A stretch of 50,880 nucleotides of DNA, taken from IMG/VR virus record IMGVR_UViG_3300007276_000068, positions 1 to 50,880 of that record; one strand, written 5' to 3'. The notes under the pieces are model-generated. The model worked only from the letters and a program-made list of their open reading frames with translations, was not told the DNA's origin and made no database searches. Both the position numbers and the translations under genes were made by a program. Positions 41,705 to 49,129 of this stretch are shown piece after piece; the stretch's first letter is position 1; the number at the start of each line of letters is the position of its first letter. The DNA is from a virus.

Positions 41705-43020
41705 AGTTTTTCACCAGGTGCAAATCCACGGAATGTTTTAAATCGAGGGAAGCGTAGGCTGTAGGTGCCGTCTTGATTTTGAGTCACAGCGTCTGCCCTA
41801 ACTTCAACAAGATTACCAATGACAGCATCACGATCAGCCCAAAACTGGGATCGGTGATCATCCGTAAAGCCACTGCCAACATTGACCCCAATATCCTTCC
41901 CGTCATCCTGCCCAGCGCATACAAAAGCCCCGAGTCGTCCTTTATTTTTGCCTGTTCCTTCTTCAACTGCAATTACCTCCAATGTAACTTCAATAAATGG
42001 TTTTGCTTTAAGCCAACTGTGGCTACGCTTACACTCATACGGTGCGTCAACATCCTTGATCATAACCCCCTCATAGCCACCAGCTACGGCCGCTTTATTG
42101 AGCTCCACGAAGCGTTGTTCACCTTCGATGGTATCTAGGTCCACAGTTTCCCATTCCAGTGCTGTCACATGCTTTAGAACGCCGCTGTGTTGTTGCACCC
42201 AGTGTTTTGTAACCATACTTCTCCAAACCTGCGGCTTGTCATATTTTCCCTCTTGAAATTCTTTTAGAGGTATCATATCAAACAGATGCAGAACTGCATC
42301 GCTGTTTTGCACAGTTTCTTTTCGTTGAAGTTGTTTCATCAAGTCTTGAAAACTGGCACTCATTACTTCACCATCTAACACAAGTGGATAAGGCACAGGA
42401 TAGTCTTTGATCACGGCTTCAATTTCTCGAATGATATGATCAAAGTTATGAAATTGTTTTCCGTTTCGACTGAACATTTCCACTTTGTTGCCTTGAACAA
42501 TTGTGATGACACGAACACCGTCCAGTTTAATTTCAATTTGTTTTTTGCCAGTCATCTTCTTTTCATGATTGGCACTGTCGTGTGCCAGCATACACTCAAA
42601 TACTTGTACACCCAGTTCAGGGCGTTTTAGTTTTTTTACAACTTTGTTTACTGTCTTTTCACTCATACCACATCGAAGATCCTTGATAAGGATGCGTCGA
42701 TACCAATCGTTCCACTGAGCAATTGTGGCAGTGTCCATACAAAGTTGTATGGCATCTCGTGCTGCGTGACCAGTGAGCTCACGCGAAATTAATTTGTCAG
42801 TAAGATCCTTAAATACATTCCAGGGCAAGCCTTGGCCATTAACTGTGGCAGTTGGTACTTGTTTGACTCCAAACGTAATCATGGCATCCAGTGCAAGTCG
42901 TAACCCGTCAAAAAATTCAGGAACTCCTTCAGCAACGGCATCTGATAAAATAGCTTCTTTATCAAGTCTGCTAGGATGTTGTTCTAGACGTCGAATATAA
43001 CAATCAGGTTGTGTGCGCAT
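41701..43020 (-). CDS. 30: ATP-dependent DNA ligase, T4 gp30-like (439 aa)
   Basis: Nucleotidyltransferase motif I EIKLDGVR with catalytic Lys165, motif III-type VEMFSRNGKQF, motif IV VLDGEVMS, motif IIIa/IV region, motif V EGVMIKDVDAPYECKRSHSWLKAK and the C-terminal OB-domain (LVEVRADAVTQNQDGTYSLR). It seals nicks in replication and repair. Length is near T4 DNA ligase (487 aa). It starts directly below a small 59-aa gene. Confidence 0.93.
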   Translation of the reverse strand: MRTQPDCYIRRLEQHPSRLDKEAILSDAVAEGVPEFFDGLRLALDAMITFGVKQVPTATVNGQGLPWNVFKDLTDKLISRELTGHAARDAIQLCMDTATIAQWNDWYRRILIKDLRCGMSEKTVNKVVKKLKRPELGVQVFECMLAHDSANHEKKMTGKKQIEIKLDGVRVITIVQGNKVEMFSRNGKQFHNFDHIIREIEAVIKDYPVPYPLVLDGEVMSASFQDLMKQLQRKETVQNSDAVLHLFDMIPLKEFQEGKYDKPQVWRSMVTKHWVQQHSGVLKHVTALEWETVDLDTIEGEQRFVELNKAAVAGGYEGVMIKDVDAPYECKRSHSWLKAKPFIEVTLEVIAVEEGTGKNKGRLGAFVCAGQDDGKDIGVNVGSGFTDDHRSQFWADRDAVIGNLVEVRADAVTQNQDGTYSLRFPRFKTFRGFAPGEKL

Positions 43021-43200
43021 TTAAATATCTTCCTCTGCCCATTTTATCTTTTTTACTGTGTATGTCACGGCACCCCATTTTTCAGGGGAACCAAACTTAA
43101 TGATAGTCTTAGCAAGTGCATCACTTTCTTCAACAGCATATTCATATCCCAGGAACTCATTACCAACAAATACTTCCCAGGTGCGTTGCACTGCCCACAT
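43021..43200 (-). CDS. Small protein preceding ligase (59 aa)
   Basis: Open frame from ATG at 43200 to TAA at 43021; the translation begins MWAVQRTWEVFVGNEFLGYE, continues ALAKTIIKFGSPEKWGAVTY and ends KKIKWAEEDI. It has the look of a small alpha/beta domain. The stop directly abuts the ligase ATG. A sigma70-like promoter lies just upstream. Family not known. Confidence 0.65.
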   Translation of the reverse strand: MWAVQRTWEVFVGNEFLGYEYAVEESDALAKTIIKFGSPEKWGAVTYTVKKIKWAEEDI

Positions 43201-43206
43201 TACAAT

Positions 43207-43235
43207 ATCCTATACTGATTTTTATTCTTTGTCAA
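43207..43235 (-). promoter_or_regulatory. sigma70-like promoter TTGACA-N17-TAGGAT
   Basis: -35 TTGACA at 43235-43230, -10 TAGGAT at 43212-43207, inside the last codons of the membrane-protein gene. The predicted start falls at the ATG at 43200; AGGAT could alternatively be the ribosome binding site of a longer transcript. Confidence 0.5.
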
Positions 43236-43797
43236 GAATCTTGTCTGACACTCTTGCGCCAACTCTATCAAGTGCTTTGCCTGCAAATGTGTACATGTTG
43301 TTGTACATAAAGCGTAACGGCTTGTGACTCAGGTCCCAAAATACGGCCCAGGGCCACATCATCACCCATGCTGCAATACGGTCTGCATTGTACTTTGGTG
43401 TGAACTCTGTATACGTAGATGAGTTACGGAATTGGTCGCGTGTTGGAGTTGCGTCTTTGCCATGCTCTTTTTTGTAGCTGATTTGGAAATCGCCCCACTT
43501 CATTTTAATGTCGCCTGCTCTGCGTTTTAGGAAGTCTGCATAGCGATACATCACTGCATATGCTAGTCCAACAGCAATGTAAGCAACAACACCTACAATT
43601 AGCAATAGCGGATTGGCAAGAATTAACGAAAACACTGGATACCCAAACAGCACATCCGCGCCGATTGCCAGCAAGACGAGTGTAATAGCGCCGCCAAACA
43701 TATTGTCAGTTTCAGCTGACAAAATGCCACATGCAAAAATGGCAAGTACAAATAAGAAGAACCAAAATCCTCCCAGTAGTGCAAAAAATTCAAACAT
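43222..43797 (-). CDS. Polytopic membrane protein (191 aa)
   Basis: Three to four hydrophobic segments in the first 90 residues (FFALLGGFWFFLFVLAIFAC, GGAITLVLLAIGADVLFGY, LLLIVGVVAYIAVGLAYAV), then a cytosolic region (FQISYKKEHGKDATPTRDQF) and a last hydrophobic patch (AAWVMMWPWAVFWDL). Not recognised. GGAAAGATACC is a reasonable ribosome binding site. A role in host membrane modification is possible but unsupported. Confidence 0.65.
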   Translation of the reverse strand: MFEFFALLGGFWFFLFVLAIFACGILSAETDNMFGGAITLVLLAIGADVLFGYPVFSLILANPLLLIVGVVAYIAVGLAYAVMYRYADFLKRRAGDIKMKWGDFQISYKKEHGKDATPTRDQFRNSSTYTEFTPKYNADRIAAWVMMWPWAVFWDLSHKPLRFMYNNMYTFAGKALDRVGARVSDKILDKE

Positions 43798-43809
43798 GGT
43801 ATCTTTCCT

Positions 43810-44364
43810 TTATTTGACCCGTAGGTCTTCGATGTTTACTGGAGTGTAGTCAATTGCTTCAACACTCATATTACGGTAAGGCCCTTCTGGGCTTGGATTT
43901 TGATGAATATGCCCATGAACGTTAAGTAATGAAATACAATCGTCAGGCCATTTTCCATTTTTTTCTTTAAGACGCAGTAAGTTACTGGTGTGCAGTGGAA
44001 CATGGCTGAACATCAGTCCAAATTCTGGCCACATGCGCCACATGCTAACTTTAGCAAAGAACCCACCGCTGGCCAAGAATGGAATGTCATCGTGATTGCC
44101 AACAATAAGTCGTTTACTGCCACGAAGTCTGGGCCAGTTCTTCTTGAACCATTCTTTATCTCCCATCACAACGTCACCCAGATGATAAACGATGTCACCC
44201 TGCTTCACGACACTGTTCCAGCGATCAATCATGTGTTCATCCATCTCGTCCACGTCTTTAAAACGGTCGCCTCTGACCAATGTGCCAGAGGCGCTGTCCT
44301 TGAAAGTTAGGATATTTTTGTGACGAAAATGAGTATCACTGATTACCCAAATATCTCTGCTCAT
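43810..44364 (-). CDS. Calcineurin-like metallophosphoesterase (184 aa)
   Basis: All metallophosphoesterase motifs are in order: WVISDTHFRHKN (Asp10, His12), YHLGDVVMGD, LIVGNHDD, FSHVPLHT and VHGHIHQN. Cleaves phosphoesters with two metals; phage members act on nucleotides, RNA ends or phosphoproteins. It overlaps the upstream gene by 4 nt. Confidence 0.9.
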   Translation of the reverse strand: MSRDIWVISDTHFRHKNILTFKDSASGTLVRGDRFKDVDEMDEHMIDRWNSVVKQGDIVYHLGDVVMGDKEWFKKNWPRLRGSKRLIVGNHDDIPFLASGGFFAKVSMWRMWPEFGLMFSHVPLHTSNLLRLKEKNGKWPDDCISLLNVHGHIHQNPSPEGPYRNMSVEAIDYTPVNIEDLRVK

Positions 44365-44915
44365 TGATCCAGTGGTTCCGTCTTGATTTTAACACCGTCA
44401 AAATACTTGTTGGCTTTTTCACTTTTGGTGTTTACTGCTGTAACCTGACCAATGGTGATTCCTTTTCCTTTGGTGCCATCAGTTTTCAACAACAGATCAC
44501 CAATCTCCACTGTGCCTTCTTTACCAAGGTATGCATACTCAGTTCCAGCACCGTTGAATTTCACACCATATGTAAATGGCATAACAACTTCAACTTCTTT
44601 TTTGTCAAAGATCTCAAGCTCACTGGTGCCTTTCATTTCAAGCACATACTTGCCACTGCTGTTTACTGCAAGGCCCACACCAAATCGTGGTGTTTCTTCT
44701 TTAGTTTGGAAGAGTTTGCCCTTCATAATAAAATTTCCTTTTCTTTTCATATCATTATCTACTTTTACCAGTCCATACAAGCCCATTCTACCAGTGCTTG
44801 CACCTGAATCAATGTATTTTCCATAAACACAGTTTCCAAATACTTCGTTAACTCGAATATGTTTGGTTCCACTGGCTTTACGAACAATATCACCAACTTC
44901 AAAATTATTTGCCAT
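44361..44915 (-). CDS. Beta-barrel-like conserved protein (184 aa)
   Basis: Beta-rich with SH3-like repeats: NFEVGDIVRKASGTKHIRVN, then GNFIMKGKLFQTKEETPRFG, LEIFDKKEVEVVMPFTYGV and EGTVEIGDLLLKTDGTKGKG. I have seen this in marine phages but do not know its function. It is first in a short unit behind the promoter at 44939-44967, followed by the phosphoesterase and membrane protein. Confidence 0.65.
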   Translation of the reverse strand: MANNFEVGDIVRKASGTKHIRVNEVFGNCVYGKYIDSGASTGRMGLYGLVKVDNDMKRKGNFIMKGKLFQTKEETPRFGVGLAVNSSGKYVLEMKGTSELEIFDKKEVEVVMPFTYGVKFNGAGTEYAYLGKEGTVEIGDLLLKTDGTKGKGITIGQVTAVNTKSEKANKYFDGVKIKTEPLDQ

Positions 44916-44938
44916 AGTTCTTGTCTTTCCTTTTTGTT

Positions 44939-44967
44939 ATTCTAACACTGATTATCTCTGATGTCAA
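44939..44967 (-). promoter_or_regulatory. sigma70-like promoter TTGACA-N17-TAGAAT
   Basis: -35 TTGACA at 44967-44962, -10 TAGAAT at 44944-44939, 24 nt before the ATG at 44915, with AAAGGAAAG between. Near-consensus. Confidence 0.7.
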
Positions 44968-45218
44968 TCTTCATACTCAAAGCATCCTCTGCCTGTCTGG
45001 TGTTCCCAGGTCAGCAAGCCTGCTCTGGGAGCAATTGGATTACGGCATACTCCCCAATCACTGCCCAGATCTCCATCCAGTGGAACAAAGTATTTACAAC
45101 CACAACTGCAATCAGGATAACTGCCATTGTCTGCCCAACGTTCAACTGATCCACCATAGTCAGTGTAATCAGTGGGCAGACGTATCAACACATCAAAAAG
45201 ATCCACTGTTTTACTCAT
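44964..45218 (-). CDS. Small Cys-rich conserved protein (84 aa)
   Basis: The core CSCGCKYFVPLDGDLGSDWG, then VCRNPIAPRAGLLTWEHQ and a final CFEYED, is a pattern in small marine phage proteins; the cysteines (four to five) suggest a metal site. Function unknown. Its 3' end carries the -35 box of the next promoter. Confidence 0.65.
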   Translation of the reverse strand: MSKTVDLFDVLIRLPTDYTDYGGSVERWADNGSYPDCSCGCKYFVPLDGDLGSDWGVCRNPIAPRAGLLTWEHQTGRGCFEYED

Positions 45219-45694
45219 TTGGGCTTAAACACTCCCAGGCCTAATTTACTCTCTGGCTGACGAAGACCAGCACGGATGGTCATATCACCAGCATCAGTAT
45301 AACAGATCAACCAGTTCAAATAATCCTGAGACCAAAGAGGAATGTTGGTGATCCTGCGCAGCATATCTTTGGGATACTGGTGCATGGCATACTGATCACC
45401 CAGATACTTTTTTCCTTTGAGATAAAACCAGGTGCTGCGGCGTTCAAAATATTCTTGAGTCAGAGGTTTAAAGGAAACATCATATGCTTTGCGAACATCA
45501 GCTGGCAGTTTCTTGATGTCACTCTCACGTATAATGTAATGCTTTTTATAAGTCCCTTTGGATCTATTTTTTACATCATTTCGGTGAGTTGCTGTCTGTT
45601 GTCTACTCAACATATCAGTTTCCTTTCTGTAGTATTCAGCTTCTAACTTTTCATATTCTTCAGCTAGATTATTTTCAATTTGGTTAAAAAGCAT
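45215..45694 (-). CDS. Hydrophilic protein, unknown (159 aa)
   Basis: A helical, charged N-terminus (LAEEYEKLEAEYYRKETDML) leads to NRSKGTYKKHYIIRESDIKK and an aromatic-rich second half (EYFERRSTWFYLKGKKYLGD, NIPLWSQDYLNWLICYTDAG). Not recognised. It overlaps the Cys-rich gene by 4 nt. Confidence 0.6.
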   Translation of the reverse strand: MLFNQIENNLAEEYEKLEAEYYRKETDMLSRQQTATHRNDVKNRSKGTYKKHYIIRESDIKKLPADVRKAYDVSFKPLTQEYFERRSTWFYLKGKKYLGDQYAMHQYPKDMLRRITNIPLWSQDYLNWLICYTDAGDMTIRAGLRQPESKLGLGVFKPK

Positions 45695-45711
45695 TATTAT
45701 TCTCTTCGTTG

Positions 45712-46467
45712 TTAGCGGAAATATCTGGGAGTGCCATACTTAAAAGTATGTGAAAAAGTTCGCATTCCTTTTCCTGATACTGCTCTGAATGTATTTTCTC
45801 GGTCAAGGGCGTCAAGTTGCTCGTTCACCATTTTACCAAGCCCGGGCCAATCTTCCAGAAACATTTTGCAATCGTAACCATAACGATTTTCCTTTATCCC
45901 ACCGCCTGTCCCAGTGTTGAATCCGGTGCCGCGCATGACATCACTTCCAAAACCGATATCATGGCTCATCTGATATTCAATCTTACCATGCCATCCAGGA
46001 TAACCTCTGGGTGCTGGTGTACCGTCAGCCAATGTTTCCCGCCCGGCCCAGTTGGTGCGTTTGCCGCGTGGAGCGCTGTGAGTAATACTCACACTATCGG
46101 AATAGCTGAGATCAAGATAGGTGATCTTAACCCAAAACTCATCACGAATATGGGCCCTGCGATCGCCCCAACTAGAATGACCAGATTTGATTATTTTATC
46201 AAAAAAGAATTCTGGATTGGTTTCAAACCAATTAATAATGCTCTCAAAATCTGGTTGATTGATAAAGTTGTCAAACTTTCTGTTGGTGATGCGTTGCCTA
46301 GCTGCCTGATGCATACGGCTGTTGCGAAGTTCCTTGAGGTGCTTGCTGTATGCTCGCTTGGTTGCAAAGACTTTTTTGGTCCAGGGACACTGATAAGCTT
46401 TTGCTGTTTTTGCATCGTTAACTGGCATAATCATTCCGTTTGCCTTATAGGCCATAATCGCTGGCAT
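45712..46467 (-). CDS. Protein with zinc-finger-like N-terminus (251 aa)
   Basis: I chose the ATG at 46467, preceded by GGAGG at ideal distance; longer starts overlap the upstream gene. Residues about 24-45 (YQCPWTKKVFATKRAYSKHL) resemble one finger of a C2H2 motif but lack a clear second Cys. The rest is not recognised; it is Gly/Arg/Trp-rich (WGDRRAHIRDEFWVKITYLD, GYPGWHGKIEYQMSHDIGFG) with an aromatic end. It may bind nucleic acid. Confidence 0.6.
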   Translation of the reverse strand: MPAIMAYKANGMIMPVNDAKTAKAYQCPWTKKVFATKRAYSKHLKELRNSRMHQAARQRITNRKFDNFINQPDFESIINWFETNPEFFFDKIIKSGHSSWGDRRAHIRDEFWVKITYLDLSYSDSVSITHSAPRGKRTNWAGRETLADGTPAPRGYPGWHGKIEYQMSHDIGFGSDVMRGTGFNTGTGGGIKENRYGYDCKMFLEDWPGLGKMVNEQLDALDRENTFRAVSGKGMRTFSHTFKYGTPRYFR

Positions 46468-46487
46468 CTCTGCCTCCATGTCTGTGT

Positions 46488-46772
46488 TTACCGTTTTACC
46501 ATAGCACGGCGTTCTTCCATTGTCAATGGCTCTTGTGGTGTTTGTGTCCAATGAGTTGTGTCCCAGCGCCTGCGCTGATTTTCCTCGTAGGTCTCTTCTT
46601 TACTCAGATACTCCCCACTCCAACTATCTATCACATCTGCCATTTCCAATAGTGATCCTATCACATTTTTTCTGTCTGCCCAGCCATATTCCAGGGCAGA
46701 GTTTGATCTGCGATCATTTAAAAAGTTTGCACGGTCACGCATCGCCTGTGCCAGGCTTTTAGTAGTATCCAT
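46488..46772 (-). CDS. Small hydrophilic protein, unknown (94 aa)
   Basis: Helical and charged: TTKSLAQAMRDRANFLNDRR, VIGSLLEMADVIDSWSGEYL and a basic end (EPLTMEERRAMVKR). No family recognised. It overlaps the upstream gene by 14 nt. Confidence 0.58.
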   Translation of the reverse strand: MDTTKSLAQAMRDRANFLNDRRSNSALEYGWADRKNVIGSLLEMADVIDSWSGEYLSKEETYEENQRRRWDTTHWTQTPQEPLTMEERRAMVKR

Positions 46773-47022
46773 ATCTATCTTCTTCTTCTTGTGCTACCAT
46801 CATTAGTTTACCAGGAAACATCAGATGTAATATTGTATCCTGTTTATCACTTGTGGTAGAAATAAAAACATCAGCAAAGAGTAAAACTTTTTGAACACTC
46901 CCCGTGATATCATACAAAGTTTCTGGTTCAGACTCTGAAATTTTTACAGCAATGTTTGCAGCCTGTAATTGACGTACTTGAGCGTTATTAATAGTGTCAA
47001 ATAAACGCCAATGTTTGATCAT
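46759..47022 (-). CDS. Small protein, unknown (87 aa)
   Basis: Start at ATG 47022 (MIKHWRLFDTINNAQVRQLQ): a GGGGA Shine-Dalgarno, made of the terminal codons TGG-GGA of the upstream gene, lies 6 nt before it. An ATG 12 nt upstream is poorer. The body reads VQKVLLFADVFISTTSDKQD and ends in acid plus EEEDRYGYY. Not recognised. Confidence 0.58.
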   Translation of the reverse strand: MIKHWRLFDTINNAQVRQLQAANIAVKISESEPETLYDITGSVQKVLLFADVFISTTSDKQDTILHLMFPGKLMMVAQEEEDRYGYY

Positions 47023-47339
47023 TGTGTTCCCCATTTTAATATAAAAAAGTGTGCATCAGATTCATTTTCAAAATACCAGTAATGTCCAAAACAGTGGTAG
47101 TTGCCTTTGATGCTTCTGTCACGCCATTCTTGAGGAATATCATTCCATCTATTAACTGTCACTTTATGCCAGCCCTGACTGTCCAACAAACTTGACATTA
47201 TCTCATTGTCTATCTCTTGTTGAAGAATTTTAGCAAGATTGTCTTCAATCTCAGATGTTATATCTTGAGCCGTTTCAATAGTATATGTTGCATTTAATTT
47301 TCTAGTTTTTGCCTCTACCACTGTCTTTACCATCTTCAT
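47019..47339 (-). CDS. Small protein with gp23-like segment and FxLKWG tail (106 aa)
   Basis: Residues about 6-47 (VVEAKTRKLNATYTIETAQD, then a short gap and AKILQQEIDNEI) resemble the T4 gp23 segment VIEAKSRQLKAAYSIELAQD...LATEIMLEINREV, with about 13 identities in the first 20 positions by eye. This is a capsid-protein segment out of context. The C-terminal half differs and ends FENESDAHFFILKWGTQ, the tail shared with its neighbours. It overlaps the next gene up by 4 nt. Function unknown; a decoy, regulator or assembly factor could be imagined. Confidence 0.65.
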   Translation of the reverse strand: MKMVKTVVEAKTRKLNATYTIETAQDITSEIEDNLAKILQQEIDNEIMSSLLDSQGWHKVTVNRWNDIPQEWRDRSIKGNYHCFGHYWYFENESDAHFFILKWGTQ

Positions 47340-47611
47340 GCTGTTATCCCATATTTGAGTAAAAAGAAAGTAAGACGTTTGTCATCGCCTGAGAACTTGA
47401 GGTAGCGTTTACCTTCTCGCTGAACCACAGTAAACCCCTGACCATACAACCAATCTTCAAATCGCTGATTGTTAAAGTTACTGCGATATTCACGCTGGTA
47501 ATTCCTATGTCGATCCCAATGACTAGGAACAAAATTACTATCAAGACGTTGTCTATCTTTGATCAACCACTGGGTATAGATCTGATCTAAATATGTTGGC
47601 TCTAGCAACAT
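47336..47611 (-). CDS. Small protein of the F-x-L-[RK]-W tail group (91 aa)
   Basis: Ends in KRYLKFSGDDKRLTFFLLKY, then GITA, a variant of the common tail. The N-terminal part is Arg/Asn-rich (HWDRHRNYQREYRSNF) followed by RFEDWLYGQGFTVVQREGK. No capsid-like segment is visible. Its last codons (TAT-GGG-ATA) place GGGA before the next ATG. Function unknown. Confidence 0.62.
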   Translation of the reverse strand: MLLEPTYLDQIYTQWLIKDRQRLDSNFVPSHWDRHRNYQREYRSNFNNQRFEDWLYGQGFTVVQREGKRYLKFSGDDKRLTFFLLKYGITA

Positions 47612-47612
47612 G

Positions 47613-47831
47613 TTAACTCCACTTCAATACGAACCAAGTGTATTTTGCCTCGTTTTCAAACTCAATCGACCATCCGTCTTCAAAGTTTCCCCGCACTCTA
47701 TCAGATCCTGTTTCACGATATAACCAGTTTAGAAAAGATAGCTGACTATTGCCTTCATCATGATTAATCCAAGCAGTAATCAGCGGATGCTGACTAACGC
47801 TGTGATATGATGACGGGATACGATATTTCAT
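47613..47831 (-). CDS. Small protein of the tail group, ends WFVLKWS (72 aa)
   Basis: Start at ATG 47831 (MKYRIPSSYHSVSQHPLITA), preceded by GGAG that is the TGG-AGT of the upstream gene's Trp-Ser end. The body has SFLNWLYRETGSDRVRGNF and the end IEFENEAKYTWFVLKWS. No catalytic motif. The end again supplies GGAG, 6 nt before the next ATG. Confidence 0.62.
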   Translation of the reverse strand: MKYRIPSSYHSVSQHPLITAWINHDEGNSQLSFLNWLYRETGSDRVRGNFEDGWSIEFENEAKYTWFVLKWS

Positions 47832-47833
47832 TC

Positions 47834-48085
47834 TCAACTCCATCGTAAGATAAACGCAGTATAATGCTTCTCACTTTCAAAGTCAAGATACTTCCAAGCC
47901 GTTGAGCCACTGCCGTTACGTGGGGATATATTGTACTTCTTTTTCCAATTGTATTCCAAAACATTCCAATATCGTCGAGGTGCAGTGCGTGAAAGATGAG
48001 CAGCACCCCCCAAACTAAGAACCAATGCCTCGTGGGCACGATGAAATTGTTGCGTTACGTCTACAATGGGAACTCTATAGGTCAT
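47834..48085 (-). CDS. Small protein of the tail group, ends AFILRWS (83 aa)
   Basis: Start at ATG 48085 (MTYRVPIVDVTQQFHRAHEA), overlapping the upstream stop (ATGA). It contains AHLSRTAPRRYWNVLEYNWK and the end LDFESEKHYTAFILRWS. The source of the N-terminal part is not recognised. Confidence 0.62.
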   Translation of the reverse strand: MTYRVPIVDVTQQFHRAHEALVLSLGGAAHLSRTAPRRYWNVLEYNWKKKYNISPRNGSGSTAWKYLDFESEKHYTAFILRWS

Positions 48086-48492
48086 GACCATCTTAATGCA
48101 AAAAGAGTTGCATCCCTGTCATATGCAAAAACAAATCTGGTGTTGATCATTACAAATGATCCAGGCTTGAGGTTAGCCGTACACCAACGTTTTGCTGGAA
48201 TGGCATTCATAACTGATACTGTAACTAAAGTATATCCTAATTTAACAACATCATCAATTTTGTGATATGTTTTACGGTTATAAACTCTTAAGAAATGTTG
48301 ATAATGTACTTTTTTCATTTTTAAATGATCCAATGTCCAGTTAGAATTAAAAATTTGGCCAACTGGTCCTGTCATAGGTTGCACACCGATGAGATTGCTA
48401 GCAATGATGTTGGGCATTACACGTCGGATCATTGGCAATAACACCTGTGCAGTTGCAGTTACAGCAGCAGCTTGAGATTGATTGTACATCAT
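48082..48492 (-). CDS. Small protein with gp23-like segment and FALRWS tail (136 aa)
   Basis: From the chosen ATG at 48492, residues about 8-48 (AAAVTATAQVLLPMIRRVMP, NIIASNLIGVQPMTGPVGQI) closely resemble the conserved N-terminal gp23 region (GAVTQIGPAVMGMVRRAIPN, LIAFDICGVQPMNSPTGQV in T4), about half identical by eye. No other part resembles gp23. The C-terminus (SFVMINTRFVFAYDRDATLF, ALRWS) carries the group tail. A longer start at 48522 would overlap the upstream gene by 34 nt; the ATGA overlap at 48492 is preferred. Confidence 0.7.
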   Translation of the reverse strand: MMYNQSQAAAVTATAQVLLPMIRRVMPNIIASNLIGVQPMTGPVGQIFNSNWTLDHLKMKKVHYQHFLRVYNRKTYHKIDDVVKLGYTLVTVSVMNAIPAKRWCTANLKPGSFVMINTRFVFAYDRDATLFALRWS

Positions 48493-48701
48493 GTTTTTTG
48501 CTGTCCCAGAGTGTAATCCCATCCTTTACCACCCATGGCTTCAAGTGTTTTCCATTTGTTGGCTTCTTGTTGGCAACTGTCAGGTTGTCCTATTGATCCT
48601 ACCATGGCGCCACACTGGAGACATCTGTACCCCATTTCACTGGGGGTATCAAATATTGCGAGTGCAGCACATGGTAAAAAAATATGATTTGGCGTATTCA
48701 T
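48489..48701 (-). CDS. Small zinc-ribbon-like conserved protein (70 aa)
   Basis: Contains CAALAIFDTPSEMGYRCLQC, then GAMVGSIGQPDSCQQEANKW and ALGG-type MGGKGWDYTLG. The YRCLQCG knuckle and later Cys suggest a small zinc fold; I recognise it from marine phages without function. Start at ATG 48701 after GAGGTGG, which is the tail coding sequence (AGG-TGG-TCA) of the gene upstream. Confidence 0.65.
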   Translation of the reverse strand: MNTPNHIFLPCAALAIFDTPSEMGYRCLQCGAMVGSIGQPDSCQQEANKWKTLEAMGGKGWDYTLGQQKT

Positions 48702-49129
48702 GACCACCTCAGTGTAAATAGTATATAATCTCGTTCGTCCTTAAATCCAAAAAACAGTTTGTCGTATCCACCAATGCCGTTGGGTAGATATTGACCCATA
48801 TGATCCATTATCACACGTTCCCAATGCCAACGATACTTTTTCTTACAGTTACGATCACACCACTCTCGAATATGATCGGCGTTTTCTATTGGACCCCACA
48901 TAGGTTCAAACACAGTTTCCAAATGACGAAACGGTACTAATGCTATGTAGGGATAACCAAACAGTTGATCTCGTACAGTGTAACCAGGTGCGTAGTAATC
49001 CGGATCATTGGCACGGAAATACTGTTCCCAGTGCTTGTACCCACTCTTGTGTGGTACTTTGTCCCAACGCCATTCAAGTATCCTGTACTTGATCCACAGT
49101 AGAGGATTTTTCGGTCTTATGTTGTTCAC
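48698..49129 (-). CDS. Small protein with gp23 C-terminal-like segment and FTLRWS tail (143 aa, GTG start)
   Basis: Residues about 45-80 (YYAPGYTVRDQLFGYPYIAL, VPFRHLETVFEPMWG) resemble the C-terminal part of T4 gp23 (GY...YYAPYVALTPLRGSDPKNFQ, PVMG). The similarity is weaker than in the other two genes but in order. The protein is otherwise aromatic and basic (WRWDKVPHKSGYKHWEQYF) and ends FGFKDERDYILFTLRWS. The first available start is a GTG at 49129, within the upstream gene. Confidence 0.6.
   Translation of the reverse strand: MNNIRPKNPLLWIKYRILEWRWDKVPHKSGYKHWEQYFRANDPDYYAPGYTVRDQLFGYPYIALVPFRHLETVFEPMWGPIENADHIREWCDRNCKKKYRWHWERVIMDHMGQYLPNGIGGYDKLFFGFKDERDYILFTLRWS

Noticed and set aside
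45712-46467. C2H2 zinc finger in the 251-aa protein
   Set aside because: Only one Cys and one suitably spaced His are clear; the second Cys is missing, so I only describe it as finger-like.
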